NCBI GenBank assembly: GCA_022760475.1
Contig: JALEFZ010000052.1
Location: forward strand, 124,001 to 188,000
Length of the DNA stretch: 64,000 nucleotides
Reading direction: 5' to 3'
From: Bacteroidia bacterium
Lineage (GTDB): Bacteria > Bacteroidota > Bacteroidia > J057
Shown here: piece after piece, positions 9,001 through 17,513 of the stretch
Layout of the letters: every line of letters starts with the position of its first letter
Numbering within the stretch: the stretch's first letter is position 1
The notes under the pieces: generated by a model
Database searches by the model: none
What the model saw: only the letters and a program-made list of their open reading frames with translations
What the model was told of the DNA's origin: nothing
Translations under genes and position numbers: made by a program

Positions 9001-11490
9001 AAACTGGTAAGGTCCAATGCCTGAACCACTGACCAGCGTAGCTCCGTTGAACTCCCAGTCAAATGATGCTGCGGCGCTGTTGCTACCAACATAAGTCGCT
9101 TGAGCAATGTCTCCAAGACATACAGAATCCTGCATAAAGAAGCTGGAAGAAGGTGTAGGAGTAACAACTATAGTTTTTACAGTTTCATCACTGATACAGC
9201 CATTTTCCTCCACCGTCAGACGGATCGTCTTAACACCTGGGGTGGTCCAGCTAACGTTATATCCACCCATGGTCTGTACAGCGTTTCCGCCTCCAAAGTC
9301 CCAGGTAAAGGTTGCATTATTTGGGTCAGCAGCTCCTGCATAAGTGATGGCAAGGTTGCTGTTTTGACAAGTCTGTGGTGCGAGATTGAAGTCCGAACTT
9401 GGCTTTTCGAATACAGTAACAACAAATCTTCCTGTATCTGAATCACAACCGTCTGCATTTACAACCAGTTTAACCTCTTTTTGCCCCGGGGTACTCCACA
9501 CGATAGAGTGAGGACCAGGACCATTTAGGGTACCTACTGCGCCTGCGTAATCCCAGGTATAAGTTGCGCCAGGAATTAGAGGAGCACTGTATTGAATAAT
9601 AGTAGGTTCATCTACACAAACTGAGCTAGTAATAAAGAAGTCATTTGCGATGGATGGTTCATAAGTAACATTCACTGTATCCAGGGACTCACAGCCGATG
9701 GGGTCAGTTGCCACCAAATAATAAGGAATTGTTACAGGATTTTGAGATGTATTAACATATACAACTTCAGGCTCTGCGCCTGAAGGATTTGATGGGCCAT
9801 TCCATCCTACTCCCTGAGGGCTTGACCAGTTGTAAGTGTAACCTGGAAGGGCAGGGGTACCTAGTGACTCTACTTCGTATGAACAAAGTGATCTGTCAGC
9901 ACCGGCATTTGATGTAGCTGCGTTGAAAAGTTTGATGCTGTCTGTAACAGTTGCAGTCTGACCAGAAGAATCAATCACGGTTAGGGTATAGGCATATGTA
10001 CCTGGGCCACCAAAGTCCCATAGGATGGTACTGGAATCTCCGGTCAAACCACCGTCTCCAGACCAAACATATTGTACATCGTCTACACCACCCCCACAAG
10101 GCTGCCCACTGAATTGAACCTCATAACAATTGGTTCGCCGCGTGGTCGCAACAGGGTCAAGCGAACAGGTTACTACACGTATTTTAGCGGTATATTGATT
10201 TTGTCCAAGGATTGGACAACCATCATCTCGAATGGTAAATGTCGTGGTAAAGAAGCCTACTTCTTGAGGAATCCAGCAGAATCGCCCCAACAAAGAGTCT
10301 CCTGTCGCAAAGTTCAGGGTATCCGTCGTAAGGCTTGGATTAAATGGGGATGTCAAATATGCACCATCAAGGTTTTGACTCCAGAATAATATGTGATTCT
10401 GGTTTGAGTCCGGGTCTATCGCCGGCAAGTCCCAACACACAAGTTCACAAGCACATATCGTCAGGTCGAAATCTCCCGTTTGTATATTACCTGGCGAGAG
10501 ATTCGTGACACTATCAATGACAGGGAAGGCATTCGTATTGTTACAAGGGATAACGGTAATCTGCATATCTCGCACCGTCTGTCCAATCAATACCCCTGTT
10601 TGTTTATCATATTCTTCCACATAAATACACATCACCGTAACTACGGGAGGTCCATTTGGTGTAGGTGTCATGGTTACATCACCTGTGAGCGAGTCAACTG
10701 TTACGGTCCAGCCCGAACCTAGTGGTGTAGCGAAACCAAAACCACCTCCGATGTTCCATGTTACAGGGTCATTGTTGTTGTCAAAACACTCTCCAAGATA
10801 GAAACGAAGTGAGTCTCCATCCGGATCAGTTACCCCTTGGTTGAAGGTAAATGATTGTCCTTCACATAGGTAAGGAATTGGTGGCTCATCAAAAATAGGT
10901 GAACTGTTACAGGGGGCATTGAGGAAATCGATGACCAGGTTATTCACAAAAATACCCTGACCACCCGGATTGGTGATACCATTCAAGGCGTTGTTACGTG
11001 CGAAACCTCTCCATTGTACGGTGATGTTATCACAGGTTACGCTACAGAAGCTGTAATCCCTCACATATCTCACACCCACTACCCCACGCACGTCCCAGCC
11101 ATTGGCTACGGTACATCCTGTGGTGATGGTTGGGCAAACCGGGGTTACATCAATATAACCCGATCCCCCGAAGGTGCTGTCCACTGTCCAGTCCGCCTGG
11201 AGGGCGAGAGGTTGTCCACAGTTGGGACTACTTTCTATCCAGTCAATTTGAAAGTTTCCAGGACTTGTAGGAGGAGGGCCGGGTATAGGAGCACCGTTAG
11301 GACGGTTCGGAACTGCCGATCCAGTACAATCGTAATAGGTCGTATGATAAATACGATAATTACAACTATCCAGACACTCGTAGGAAATATCTACCCCCAT
11401 GTAGTGGGTGGCGAATAGCTTGTTTGCTGTCAACAAGCTCATTGTTATCGCCAAGAGGGATAATGAGATAAGACGGGTCGATAAGCTCAT
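6088..11490 (-). CDS. Giant PKD/Ig-repeat cell-surface protein with T9SS type B (CHU_C) sorting domain
   Basis: 1800 residues. A signal peptide (about 1-27) ends just before THYMGVDISYEC. The first ~500 residues are a Cys-rich N-terminal module shared with the divergent neighbour. Residues ~500-1080 contain six PKD-like modules with W(D/E)(F/Y) motifs, such as WDFGGPG, WDFGGGN, WDFGAGA and WDFGPGA. Residues ~1080-1560 contain Ig/SprB-like repeats that recur with AG(x)D and LxG. Two canonical PKD domains (WDFGDGS, WEFGDGG) occupy ~1565-1700, and the last ~90 residues (NVFTPNGDGSND to the end) form the gliding-motility-associated type B sorting domain. The protein should be exported by Sec and T9SS to the cell surface, perhaps as an adhesin; ligand unknown. 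The start follows a good promoter. Confidence 0.93.
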   Translation of the reverse strand: MSLSTRLISLSLLAITMSLLTANKLFATHYMGVDISYECLDSCNYRIYHTTYYDCTGSAVPNRPNGAPIPGPPPTSPGNFQIDWIESSPNCGQPLALQADWTVDSTFGGSGYIDVTPVCPTITTGCTVANGWDVRGVVGVRYVRDYSFCSVTCDNITVQWRGFARNNALNGITNPGGQGIFVNNLVIDFLNAPCNSSPIFDEPPIPYLCEGQSFTFNQGVTDPDGDSLRFYLGECFDNNNDPVTWNIGGGFGFATPLGSGWTVTVDSLTGDVTMTPTPNGPPVVTVMCIYVEEYDKQTGVLIGQTVRDMQITVIPCNNTNAFPVIDSVTNLSPGNIQTGDFDLTICACELVCWDLPAIDPDSNQNHILFWSQNLDGAYLTSPFNPSLTTDTLNFATGDSLLGRFCWIPQEVGFFTTTFTIRDDGCPILGQNQYTAKIRVVTCSLDPVATTRRTNCYEVQFSGQPCGGGVDDVQYVWSGDGGLTGDSSTILWDFGGPGTYAYTLTVIDSSGQTATVTDSIKLFNAATSNAGADRSLCSYEVESLGTPALPGYTYNWSSPQGVGWNGPSNPSGAEPEVVYVNTSQNPVTIPYYLVATDPIGCESLDTVNVTYEPSIANDFFITSSVCVDEPTIIQYSAPLIPGATYTWDYAGAVGTLNGPGPHSIVWSTPGQKEVKLVVNADGCDSDTGRFVVTVFEKPSSDFNLAPQTCQNSNLAITYAGAADPNNATFTWDFGGGNAVQTMGGYNVSWTTPGVKTIRLTVEENGCISDETVKTIVVTPTPSSSFFMQDSVCLGDIAQATYVGSNSAAASFDWEFNGATLVSGSGIGPYQFTWATPGTKDVCLTVRDQGCVSARICRQVYVSPSPNINIDPVQNQCFKGNSFSFSATGDPADNYFWDFGAGAFPQTSIDQLPPSVTYSTPGFKTVRLVTSVNGCGGDTSTYTFEVVDEPSADFQADKTQACSNDRLNFTYLGTPSGPTQTFNWDFGPGAIPATSSIPSPQNVSYTSGGQKTVELTVSYKGCTVTTTQVIQVNEAPFVDAGTNQEYCEGDGGVRLNGTVVGGSQPYFYNWTCSAGVGCGIDSVNSPTPFVNPQVTNPTEEVVYYFEVTDAFGCVSGVDSVVVTVKAKPKLDAGMDASICPPKAPGYELQGTLRADNNAPLPITYEWFPATGLDNPTSLNPTARPDTTTIYTLTGTSTNGCTSTATTVDPRSSMTLTILAAPTAEAGLDTGICVGGDIRLNGFATGAGPNYTYTWTPALPGTIDDPSSPSPLVSPNATTTFTLVVSSEGCSAADSVTITVDTKPTVSAGNDRDLCKFQTLGLDGKANGDPNATLYNYSWTPGLGLSDSTIAEPTAKPDVTTTYTVIARTDAGCESEPATITLNVLPTPEVDLLQEDTIICAGQPLNLVAVHSYAGMSEVTEYNWTPQEILNPFLGDSITTAFPTQTGYIEVTASSLGGKCSTTDRFLVEVTPAISVAIEADTNRICEGEAIELRAIGGLGSSSYQWIPSVGLSSDLVQNPLASPGITTNYQVVLTEGACKDTADYLVDVTPTPKASYFVDLDQGCGELTVSFNNNTPDAEAYIWDFGDGSDLSNEPDPVHTYANPGNYKVKLTTVGGNLCETSAENITIVVSPLPTADFTSVPMVNTDLPLPEARVVFTDASVDAVGWLWEFGDGGVSTLQNPEHTYTQEGVYTVKLTITDASGCVSTVTYGVFSVFEPSLNIPNVFTPNGDGSNDIFQVTYTGTEQITIMVMDRWGRRLFETTNSGDAWDGRYNGNDVPEGTYYYAVQVGEKLNRGNLTLLR

Positions 11491-11542
11491 GGTATTAAGT
11501 AAAATCTATCCAATAGACAAACACATTTCTTGCATACTATAA

Positions 11543-11574
11543 CAAATGTAACACAATATCTAATCGATACAAAA
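11543..11574 (-). promoter_or_regulatory. Promoter of the 1800-residue PKD protein gene
   Basis: On the minus strand, TTTTG (11574-11570), 19 bp, then TACATTTG (11550-11543), a perfect TAnnTTTG. The leader to the ATG at 11490 would be about 45 nt. Confidence 0.55.
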
Positions 11575-11787
11575 GACAAAACTTAATCTAGGGAAAGCTT
11601 GGTCTCAAAATCAAAGCTTTTTGAAAATTGAATTGTCCTAAAAAACAATCTTGGCTGAATTGTCTTTTAGCATTCAGGCACTTAATAGATTTTTTCCTAG
11701 TTTTCAGCCTTTTGAGAAGGATTTTTGATTTTTTTTTGATCAAAACAGAGGGAAAAGCAAGATACCCTACACTAAAGATTAGGGGAA

Positions 11788-11815
11788 TTGGTTTTTGACC
11801 GTATATGTAAGTTTG
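11788..11815 (+). promoter_or_regulatory. Promoter of the 1451-residue PKD protein gene
   Basis: TTG (11788-11790), 17 bp, TAAGTTTG (11808-11815). The predicted leader is about 315 nt, unusually long, and the -7 box overlaps one arm of the inverted repeat 11812-11848. Confidence 0.45.
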
Positions 11816-11848
11816 CAACGAAAAATCAAGTATTTTCAATGTTGCAAA
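11812..11848. repeat. 8-bp inverted repeat over a promoter start region (operator candidate)
   Basis: TTTGCAAC (11812-11819) and GTTGCAAA (11841-11848) are exact inverted copies 21 bp apart, so their centres are about 29 bp apart. One arm overlaps the -7 box and the other lies just downstream of the expected transcription start, as in a dimer-binding operator. Confidence 0.4.
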
Positions 11849-12137
11849 TTACGATCATACGAAATTAATAACCATATACGCAGGGTTTAATCACAATCAG
11901 TGGTTTTTTTCTTATTTTGAGAAAGTTTTAAAATTAATTCAGGTCTAAAGCAAAAAAGTCAACTTGAATTAATTGTTCGAGGGGGTGAGTAAGGGTAAAA
12001 AGCAGGCCAGTCATAATCTGCAGTTATCAGGACTTCATCCTTCATATAAAGAAGCACTTCTGCCATGAGACCAAAACTTTTAATTGACCTCTTTGGCATT
12101 TAAAACAAACTTTAGGAGTCATATTACTGGAGTCACC

Positions 12138-15100
12138 ATGAAGAATAATTTCTACTCTTTCCTAATTGGCCTACTTCTTATTGTCAGCCCATCTATATCA
12201 TGGGCAACACACTTGATGGGTCTGGACATCTCTTATGAGTGTACAGGTACATGTACTTATAGAATTTATGCAAACGTGTATTACGATTGTACGGGATCTG
12301 CTGCGGCATCTTGGATTCCGGTAAACATGGCCAATGCACCTACGGCATCTTCTCAGATGTCGAATTTTGATTTTGAACCCCAAACTGCAGGCTGTGCAGA
12401 CCCTACTCCGATAGGAAACTGGACAGTTCAAAGTTTTGTCGAAGTTACCCCTATATGCCCCGACCTTTTGGCCAACCCTGCCAACCACCCTACAGGCTGT
12501 CTAAGCCTTGGTGGTAACCCACCGATTAACGGTGCTGCAGAGGCCATCTACTACAGAGACTACGACTTCTGTAACGTCGGTGCCAACTGTAACAAGTATA
12601 ACCTAACTTATGGTTCTTGCTGTAGAAACAGTGTAATCACCTCTGGATCTGCAGATGAAGGCCTATACACAGGAGATACCCAGATTGACCTCGGAATTAC
12701 TCCTTGTAACAGTTCTCCTCGATTCGTAAATCCTGTAACAGGTGAGTCTGTACCACCTATCGCATACATCTGTGAGGGGCAGCTTTCCACCTTCAACCAG
12801 GGTGCATTTGACCCTGATGGAGACTCCCTTTCCTACGAACTAGGACCTTGTAGCAGTGGAGCCCTTGGTCAGGTAACCTATGATCTTGCAAATGGCTTCT
12901 CAGCTACTGCTCCACTCGGTCCCACATGGGATGTAACCATTAACCCACTAACAGGGGACTTGACCTTTACCCCCTCACCTACAGGAGCTGTACAGGTTGC
13001 CGTAATCTGTATCATCGTAAAAGAATGGAGAAATGGAGTTCAGATTGGACAGGTAGTGCGTGATATCCAAGTTACGGTACTCAGTTCAGGTCTCTGCCCA
13101 TTCCCCAACCCGACTACGGGTGGTGTTCAAAATGTATCCGTAGACTCCAATGCCGTTGGATCGTTGTCATACGACCAGGTTGCCGTCTGTGCTGGCGCTG
13201 AAGTTTGTTTTGACGTACCAACCATTCCTGCCGATACCTCTCTAAACTACACCATGTTCTGGGGTGGTAACCTGCCTGGAGCAACTTTTGTAGATGCCAA
13301 TGACCCCGCCATTACAGATACCATTACAGGTAAAGCACCCGTAGGCCGATTCTGTTGGACACCTCCACTGGGATTCAGAGGAACTTATTTCTTCCTTTTG
13401 ACGGTTCAGGACGACGCTTGTCCTATCCCCGGTATCAACCAGTTTACCATTGTCATCAACGTATTCGATGGAGAAAGTGCTTTTACGTCAACTTTTGACA
13501 GGTTAGGCTGTAATGAAGTAGAACTCTCAGTCGTACCAAATAATAACATTCCAGGATTCAGCCCAGACCTTGTCGCCGTAGAGTGGTATGGTAATGGTAA
13601 CCTTGAATTCAACCCGAATATTAATGACTCCTCCTTTATACATTACTATCCAGCACCTGATACGTATTTCTATTCCGTATTGGTAACGGACGAGCTAGGT
13701 TGCTCAACCACCCTGACGGGGATTGTACCACTCAATGAAGGAGCCATCGCAGATGCAGGCCAGGATGTTACCATCTGTTCAAATGACCCGCTTACCCTTG
13801 GTACTCCGTCTATTCCCGGACAGACCTACTCATGGTCTCCTGGTACCAACCTCAGTGCAACTTCAATAGCCCAGCCAAACTTTGGATATCAAAATACTTC
13901 TGATACAACTGCCAATTTCGATTATGTTCTCACTGTCTCAGACGGAATTTGTACCACATTTGACTACCTGACAGTATCAGTAAATGCAGCGGTTGAAGCC
14001 AACATACAGCCGGCCACTCCAAGCATATGCCCTGGTGATTCGATTACCCTAACGGCTATTCCAAACATTGGTGATGCAAGCTCGACAACCTTCCTGTGGA
14101 GTACGGGAGATACTTCTGAGTCCATCAGGGTTTCACCTTCTGTAAATACAACTTACTCTGTAATCATATTCAGCGACTCTGCCGGGGGCTGTTCTTCACT
14201 TCCTACCGACATTGAGGTTCAGGTTGTCCCTGTACCAGCTGCTAATATTACCGGAGATGCCGGCATTTGTCCGGGCGGATCTACCACCTTAACTGCTTCC
14301 GGAGGCGATACCTATTTATGGAGTACTGGAGCAACAGGTAATCAGATCACATTTAGCAACTTTGCCTCTGATACAACCATTTGGGTAGTGCCTTTGAACG
14401 CCAATGGCTGTCAGGGTACAGCTGATTCCGTGAGGCTGGTCGCCAATGAGGTTCCGACAGCCTTCTTCGACAACAATACTGCTTGTGAAGGCGGTCAGAC
14501 CAGCTTCGAAGATGCCTCTACCCTTAACTCAGGAAATATTGTAGCATGGGAGTGGGAATTTGGAGATGGAACAACTTCCAACCTTCAGGATCCTTCGCAT
14601 TCCTATACCAGTGCAAGTGCGTTCTTCGTATCCTTGACAGTTACAAGCGACAATGGATGTCAGGATGAATACTTAAGAGAAGTAATTGTCCAGCCAAGTC
14701 CGCAGATTGATTTCAATTTCACCGAGGTATGTGAAGGTGATGGAAGTCAGTTTACGAGCACTACCACCCTTGCTAATCCAGGGGTTATAGATCAGTACTA
14801 CTGGGACTTCGGGGATGGAGCTATTGATTCCGGCTTCCAGGTTACCCACACATTTGGTGCATATGGATTCTACAATGTAAACTTGACAGTTACTTCTACC
14901 CAGGGTTGTTCAAATACATTCGCCAAGACGACCAAGGTGAATCCAAACCCTCTAGCGGACTTCTCTCTTCAGAGTGCTTGTGTGGACTCGACAACCTTCT
15001 TTACCAACTTGGCTACTGTCCCTGGAGACTTTGACTTTGTAGCAGATTGGTCATGGGATTTCGGAGATGATCCAACCAGCCCAGACAACTTCTCTACAAG

Positions 15101-16493
15101 CATCAACCCAGGGCATGCCTATGCTTCAGGTGGAACCTACTCCGTTACGATGGAGGTTACAACCGATAAAGGATGTACCAATCAGATTATTAAAGAAATC
15201 ATCATTAACCCCCATCCTACTGCTGACTTTGTCTACGACCAAAGTTGTGAAGATATCCAAACAACCTTCACCGCATTGGTCAATACAGGTCCAACATCTG
15301 AGATCATCAACTATAAGTGGGACCTTGGCAATGGACAGACTTTTGACGGCATCAGCTTTGAAAGGGCAACTACAGTCTTTCAGAACTTTGGAGGAGACGG
15401 TACTTACGATGTTACCCTTATTGCAGTAGCAACTGGAAATTGTACTGATACAGTTACCAAAGCCGTGGTGATCAATCCAAAGCCAAATGCAAGATTTGGA
15501 GCACCTCCAGTCTGTCTATTTGACTCTACCCAATTTACCAACCTAACTGAGATTGATGCAGGAACCATCGAATCATGGATTTACGACTTTGGAGATAACA
15601 GCTCTGTCTTTGGTGCGAATCCTAGCCATCAATACCGCCAGGATGGAATTTATGACGTTACCATCTCTGTCGTATCTGATAGTGGATGTACCGATGATTA
15701 CAGCCAAAAAGTAGAAGTATGGGAACTTCCTGAGTTCAACTTATTCCAAAACGATACAGTATGCTTCGGTGATCAAGCAAGGCTATTAGCAGTAAGCTCA
15801 CCTGAGTTCAATGTTACCTGGCATCTGGATAATGTAACAAGCGAAATCATCAACAGAGGAAACAGCTTCATTACAGATCCTGTACCATTTACTTCTACCT
15901 TCTATGCGGAGGCTACCTCTCAGTTTGGATGTGTAAGCGAAAGAATCCCTGTAACGGCCTTTGTAAGAGATGCTGAGTCCTTTGAACTATTTGTAAGTGA
16001 TTCTGTGGTAGAAATGCCACAAGCCCTTGTAAACTTTGGCCTTGGGTCTACTACCGGAATCAATAACTATAGTTGGAGCTTCGGTGATGGAACCACCTCA
16101 TCTGCTTCAGACCCAAGCCACCAGTACAATACACCAGGTCTTTATGAAGTAAAGTTGGATCTTGAAGACGAATTCGGTTGCGAAATCAGCCTGGTAGATT
16201 ACATTGAGGTCAAGAGAATCTCAGTTATTAAAGCTGCATCTGCATTCTCTCCTAACAATGACGGAGTGAATGAGACCTTCTATGTCGCCTTCCATAACGT
16301 AACCAATTTCAACGTACAAATCTTCAACAGAACGGGGCAATTGATATACGAGTCTGCAGATCCCAACTTTGAATGGGATGGGACCAAAGACGGAAGAGCC
16401 TTGCAAGAAGGTGTATATGTCTATGTGGTTAGTGGAAACGACCTTGATGGCAACAACATCCAGGAAGTAGGAACAGTTACGCTTTTGAGATAA
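12138..16493 (+). CDS. Giant PKD-repeat cell-surface protein with T9SS type B sorting domain (paralogue of the divergent gene)
   Basis: 1451 residues from the ATG at 12138, where a typical signal peptide begins (MKNNFYSFLIGLLL); a start 54 bp upstream would add a non-signal extension. The mature N-terminus THLMGLDISYEC and the YYDCTGSA segment closely match the divergent neighbour, as does the roughly 500-residue N-terminal module. Residues ~690-770 contain two repeats with the motif (L/Y)LWSTG. At least five PKD domains follow (WEFGDGT, WDFGDGA, WDFGDDP, WDLGNGQ, YDFGDNS), and a last one (WSFGDGT) precedes the CHU_C sorting domain (from about residue 1370, AFSPNNDGVNE). A T9SS-exported adhesin-like surface protein is inferred. 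The gene ends at a strong shared terminator. Confidence 0.93.
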   Translation: MKNNFYSFLIGLLLIVSPSISWATHLMGLDISYECTGTCTYRIYANVYYDCTGSAAASWIPVNMANAPTASSQMSNFDFEPQTAGCADPTPIGNWTVQSFVEVTPICPDLLANPANHPTGCLSLGGNPPINGAAEAIYYRDYDFCNVGANCNKYNLTYGSCCRNSVITSGSADEGLYTGDTQIDLGITPCNSSPRFVNPVTGESVPPIAYICEGQLSTFNQGAFDPDGDSLSYELGPCSSGALGQVTYDLANGFSATAPLGPTWDVTINPLTGDLTFTPSPTGAVQVAVICIIVKEWRNGVQIGQVVRDIQVTVLSSGLCPFPNPTTGGVQNVSVDSNAVGSLSYDQVAVCAGAEVCFDVPTIPADTSLNYTMFWGGNLPGATFVDANDPAITDTITGKAPVGRFCWTPPLGFRGTYFFLLTVQDDACPIPGINQFTIVINVFDGESAFTSTFDRLGCNEVELSVVPNNNIPGFSPDLVAVEWYGNGNLEFNPNINDSSFIHYYPAPDTYFYSVLVTDELGCSTTLTGIVPLNEGAIADAGQDVTICSNDPLTLGTPSIPGQTYSWSPGTNLSATSIAQPNFGYQNTSDTTANFDYVLTVSDGICTTFDYLTVSVNAAVEANIQPATPSICPGDSITLTAIPNIGDASSTTFLWSTGDTSESIRVSPSVNTTYSVIIFSDSAGGCSSLPTDIEVQVVPVPAANITGDAGICPGGSTTLTASGGDTYLWSTGATGNQITFSNFASDTTIWVVPLNANGCQGTADSVRLVANEVPTAFFDNNTACEGGQTSFEDASTLNSGNIVAWEWEFGDGTTSNLQDPSHSYTSASAFFVSLTVTSDNGCQDEYLREVIVQPSPQIDFNFTEVCEGDGSQFTSTTTLANPGVIDQYYWDFGDGAIDSGFQVTHTFGAYGFYNVNLTVTSTQGCSNTFAKTTKVNPNPLADFSLQSACVDSTTFFTNLATVPGDFDFVADWSWDFGDDPTSPDNFSTSINPGHAYASGGTYSVTMEVTTDKGCTNQIIKEIIINPHPTADFVYDQSCEDIQTTFTALVNTGPTSEIINYKWDLGNGQTFDGISFERATTVFQNFGGDGTYDVTLIAVATGNCTDTVTKAVVINPKPNARFGAPPVCLFDSTQFTNLTEIDAGTIESWIYDFGDNSSVFGANPSHQYRQDGIYDVTISVVSDSGCTDDYSQKVEVWELPEFNLFQNDTVCFGDQARLLAVSSPEFNVTWHLDNVTSEIINRGNSFITDPVPFTSTFYAEATSQFGCVSERIPVTAFVRDAESFELFVSDSVVEMPQALVNFGLGSTTGINNYSWSFGDGTTSSASDPSHQYNTPGLYEVKLDLEDEFGCEISLVDYIEVKRISVIKAASAFSPNNDGVNETFYVAFHNVTNFNVQIFNRTGQLIYESADPNFEWDGTKDGRALQEGVYVYVVSGNDLDGNNIQEVGTVTLLR

Positions 16494-16513
16494 AATAGCG
16501 TACTCAACATATA

Positions 16514-16552
16514 AAGCGGCTGAATCATAAAGATTCAGCCGCTTATTTTTTA
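16514..16552. terminator. Strong bidirectional terminator
   Basis: AAGCGGCTGAATC (16514-16526) pairs perfectly with GATTCAGCCGCTT (16532-16544), a 13-bp stem with a 5-nt loop, followed by ATTTTTTAG. It lies between converging stops at 16493 and 16581. Confidence 0.9.
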
Positions 16553-16580
16553 GGTCTTGGTTTAGGTAAAGTGAAGTCCT

Positions 16581-17189
16581 TTAGAATGCAACACCAATGG
16601 TAAAGGCTGTAGAATGATTCAATCCTGCTACTGGAACAAATGACCTTGTCTGAGCTGATTCCCAAACGGCTTCCTTGAACCTGTCATAAGAGGCATCAAA
16701 TTCTACACCGACACGGAAGATCTTAAGCACCTTGATATTAGCGCCTAGCAATACCCCCATTCCAGGGCGAACGCTTCCGCCAACAATGTTGTCGTAATTT
16801 TCCTGAATAAGATTGTCTCCAACAACTGTAACAGGGATAAAAAGCCCGGGATACAAGTCCAGTTTGTTGCCTATCATGAAGTGCTTCTCAACCCCCAAGA
16901 TACCCTTAAGGTCTTGTCTTACAGCTGAATAATTAGTATTAACCCCATCACTTACAGTATACTGCAGGTTATCAACGCCTGCGCCAAGCCTCAATGCCCA
17001 TTTCTTCTTGGAAAGAATTCTCAGGTTCCCTGTCAGGGTAGTACTTCCCTTGTAATCAATGGTGGTTCCTGCTGAACTGATTCTGTCCAGGTTGAAGCTG
17101 CTGACATTAAATGTCAGTGCGACTCGTTGTGCCTTCAGGCCCATAAAGCTGAAACACATGAGTGCTAAAAAAAGGAGAGAGTTTTTCAT
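16581..17189 (-). CDS. Small secreted outer-membrane beta-barrel-like protein
   Basis: 202 residues. A signal peptide (1-20, ending FMGLKAQ) is followed by alternating polar/hydrophobic strands and a C-terminal aromatic residue (FTIGVAF), the pattern of small 8-stranded barrels related to OmpW/OmpA-like porin families. I recognise no catalytic motif. The gene is preceded by the structured element at 17212-17354, whose edge is 22 nt from the ATG on the minus strand, so the element could be its 5' leader. It ends at the shared terminator with the PKD gene. Function unknown. Confidence 0.75.
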   Translation of the reverse strand: MKNSLLFLALMCFSFMGLKAQRVALTFNVSSFNLDRISSAGTTIDYKGSTTLTGNLRILSKKKWALRLGAGVDNLQYTVSDGVNTNYSAVRQDLKGILGVEKHFMIGNKLDLYPGLFIPVTVVGDNLIQENYDNIVGGSVRPGMGVLLGANIKVLKIFRVGVEFDASYDRFKEAVWESAQTRSFVPVAGLNHSTAFTIGVAF

Positions 17190-17211
17190 CGCTTATATAT
17201 TAATTGTACAT

Positions 17212-17354
17212 GGGTCAGATTATACTGGTTGTGGAAGATACGCTGCGAGATGGATCTCGTTACCTTATTTTTCGCTTTGTTATCACCCGTGCTTTGATCG
17301 GGGAAAAGCGTGAAGCTCAGCGGCTTCGGTCAAGTATCTTATAGCCAATGACCC
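17212..17354 (-). ncRNA. Candidate structured RNA (multibranched leader or small RNA)
   Basis: The ends close on each other: GGGTCA (17212-17217) with TGACCC (17349-17354), TATA with TATA, then AAGATAC (17235-17241) with GTATCTT (17334-17340). Inside lie three separate hairpins: CGAGA/TCTCG (17246-17259), CGCTTT/AAAGCG enclosing CCCG/CGGG (17273-17310) and GAAGC/GCTTC (17312-17327). That is a closing helix with a three-hairpin junction in 143 nt, and the sequence is GC-richer than the surrounding spacer. The strand is uncertain; minus is preferred because the element would then be the leader of the barrel gene. It matches no riboswitch consensus I know (not SAM-I, TPP, cobalamin or lysine). 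Confidence 0.45.
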
Positions 17355-17376
17355 AGCGAGAAAAACACTGTTGCAC

Positions 17377-17413
17377 AAAAAAAGTCCAAACCCACTTTTT
17401 AGCAGGTTTGGAC
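17377..17413 (-). terminator. Terminator of the NYN-domain gene
   Basis: GTCCAAACC (17384-17392) and GGTTTGGAC (17405-17413) form a 9-bp stem with a 12-nt loop. On the minus strand the stem is followed by TTTTTTTG. It lies about 100 nt after the stop at 17514. Confidence 0.75.
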
Positions 17414-17513
17414 GTATTTCGAAGTTACTTTTCGCAATGTTGGCCACGTAATGGGCCAGGGTTGGGTATTTTGTTCAGGGATTCAGGAGAGATTGAAAAG
17501 TAACACCTGGGAG

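Larger units (their letters stand above)
11491..12137. other. 647-bp divergent control region between two paralogous PKD genes
   Basis: AT-rich, with one consensus promoter on each strand (11543-11574 minus, 11788-11815 plus) and an 8-bp inverted repeat overlapping the plus-strand start region (11812-11848). The 84-codon minus-strand ORF at 11588-11839 has low-complexity Lys/Phe composition and covers the plus promoter; I do not accept it as a gene. Confidence 0.6.
17190..17513. other. Intergenic region with terminator and structured element
   Basis: 324 bp. From the NYN gene towards the barrel gene (minus strand) it holds a terminator (17377-17413) and then the multi-hairpin element (17212-17354). 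No ORF here is convincing. Confidence 0.6.

Noticed and set aside
11588-11839. Minus-strand 83-codon ORF in the PKD control region
   Set aside because: Composition is low-complexity Lys/Phe/Leu, it has no family resemblance, and it covers a consensus promoter and inverted repeat.
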